From a virus, in the IMG/VR virus record IMGVR_UViG_3300012985_000015, positions 1-46,295 of that record: 46,295 bases of DNA; one strand, 5' to 3'. The notes beneath the pieces are model-generated. The model saw nothing but the letters and a program-made list of their open reading frames with translations. It did no database searches and was not told the DNA's origin. The position numbers and the translations under genes were made by a program. How positions within the stretch are numbered: position 1 is the first letter of the stretch; each line of letters starts with the position of its first letter. Shown in pieces: positions 45,623 to 46,295 of this stretch.

Positions 45623-45867
45623 CCTTTGACACGTTGTTTGTTTTGGCGATTAACGATCGCCACTACGATCCCATCACGGAGCTTTTTGAGCGATACGAAG
45701 ACGCCATGTCCTATTTTAAGGACTGGCTTGAAATGGAAGGGCGTCGATTTGAGGACATTGAAGAACCTGATGAAAAGGACGATGGCGATTTGCTGTTCTC
45801 GGCTTGGTATGGCGGTCAAGAAAACACTGTTCACATTTATCGGAGGAGCGTAAACAAATGTGCGTAG
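45619..45867 (+). CDS. 82-aa hypothetical protein
   Basis: 82 aa, ATGA-coupled. Acidic helical part (DWLEMEGRRFEDIEEPDEKD) and Tyr/Trp-rich beta ends (FVLAINDRHYDPI, SAWYGGQENTVHIY). Overlaps the next start by 10 bases. Unknown. Confidence 0.6.
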   Translation: MTFDTLFVLAINDRHYDPITELFERYEDAMSYFKDWLEMEGRRFEDIEEPDEKDDGDLLFSAWYGGQENTVHIYRRSVNKCA

Positions 45868-46178
45868 TAAGTATGGTTGGCGATCATTATGGGGATAAAT
45901 GGGAACCGTGGAAGGATCGAATTAAGCCTTTCTCAGACATCTTTCCAACTCAGACCGCCCCTCAAATCATCAACACGATTGAGCTTCAGAAGCTTCGTGA
46001 CGAAGTGCGAGAAATGAAGGAGCTTCTGAAGAGGGCCATCCAATATGACAAGGACAACAATCAACCCGATTGCGAAAAGCCCGAGAAGATTGCTTTCCTG
46101 AAGCGCATGGCAGAGATGGTGGGAATCACGCTGGATGACGTTTTTGGAGGGGACAATGCCGCTCAAGAAGGGAAGTAG
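45858..46178 (+). CDS. Conserved phage protein (106 aa)
   Basis: 106 aa from the ATG with GGAGGAG upstream. [20 protein letters not shown] is a recurrent phrase of a phage family of unknown function. The second half is a coiled coil ([20 protein letters not shown]) with [15 protein letters not shown]. Likely early or middle gene. The following gene starts inside it. Confidence 0.7.
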   Translation: MCVVSMVGDHYGDKWEPWKDRIKPFSDIFPTQTAPQIINTIELQKLRDEVREMKELLKRAIQYDKDNNQPDCEKPEKIAFLKRMAEMVGITLDDVFGGDNAAQEGK

Positions 46179-46295
46179 TCAGGAAACTATCGGAGAAAAC
46201 ATCGGAGAGCTTCGTAAATCGGGCTATCCGGCAAAACAAGCTGCTGCTATTGCCTACAACGAGGCAGGAAAGGCCAAGAAGAAGCCCAAGTACAA
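46156..46295 (+). CDS. Conserved phage protein, 3' end outside window
   Basis: 46 complete codons visible before the window ends. [20 protein letters not shown] and [18 protein letters not shown] are typical of a short conserved phage protein family in which KSGYPxKQAxAIAY recurs. It begins inside the previous gene with GGAGG upstream. Function of the family is unknown. Confidence 0.65.
   Translation, partial: MPLKKGSSQETIGENIGELRKSGYPAKQAAAIAYNEAGKAKKKPKY

Noticed and set aside
1-46295. CRISPR array or insertion sequence
   Set aside because: No regularly spaced direct repeats with unique spacers, and no transposase or terminal inverted repeats were seen.

Overview
This window is a large segment of a tailed-phage genome, most likely a podovirus infecting a Gram-negative, probably high-GC pseudomonadotal host. 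A terminase, a portal, a scaffold, an N4 gp56-type major capsid protein, a SAR lysozyme and a T7-type primase-helicase and DNA polymerase are all recognisable. There is no phage RNA polymerase in view. Several near-consensus sigma70 promoters suggest host RNA polymerase is used. The host assignment is inference only.

Layout. Two divergent gene blocks face away from a non-coding region at about 19.6-20.3 kb that holds two DnaA-box-like 9-mers and is a candidate origin. On the minus strand, from 19.6 kb down to 1, are HNH endonucleases and small unknown genes (19.6-16.1 kb), a virion-like protein and two tiny genes (16.0-15.1 kb), and five tRNAs (Gln, Gly, Pro, Thr, Arg, all with T at the wobble position). 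Holin and SAR endolysin follow (14.5-13.9 kb), then tail-fibre-like proteins including a collagen-like one (13.8-11.5 kb). Last come small terminase, a large terminase split into two frames, portal, scaffold, major capsid, further head and connector proteins, and a very large tail protein cut by the window edge.

On the plus strand, 20.2-26.8 kb is a visibly GC-richer run of very small genes, mostly joined by ATGA or GTGA stop/start overlaps, of unknown function. From 26.8 to 32.3 kb the composition returns to about 50 % GC, with many small unknown genes, membrane peptides, a SpoT-like HD hydrolase and a strongly folded non-coding RNA candidate (28.95-29.21 kb). The replication block (32.3-37.7 kb) has primase-helicase, then a T7-type DNA polymerase divided into a stand-alone 3'-5' exonuclease gene and a stand-alone polymerase gene. 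About 1.5 kb lies between the halves, carrying zinc-finger, lipoprotein, membrane and macro-domain genes. From 37.7 to 46.3 kb are a promoter with a structured leader, a tRNA-like element, an SPFH/band-7 membrane protein flanked by coiled-coil partners, a probable single-strand DNA-binding protein, a nucleotidyltransferase (RNA-ligase type), a class II ribonucleotide reductase, an exported protein and a Ref-like HNH nuclease.

The most unusual items are the split polymerase, the split terminase, the structured RNA at 28.95 kb, a family of three roughly 100-nt palindromic leader elements placed just upstream of genes, a recurring CATCCGAAGGAG ribosome-binding cassette, and the SPFH gene set. 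Identifications rest on motif reading by eye; no database search was possible.
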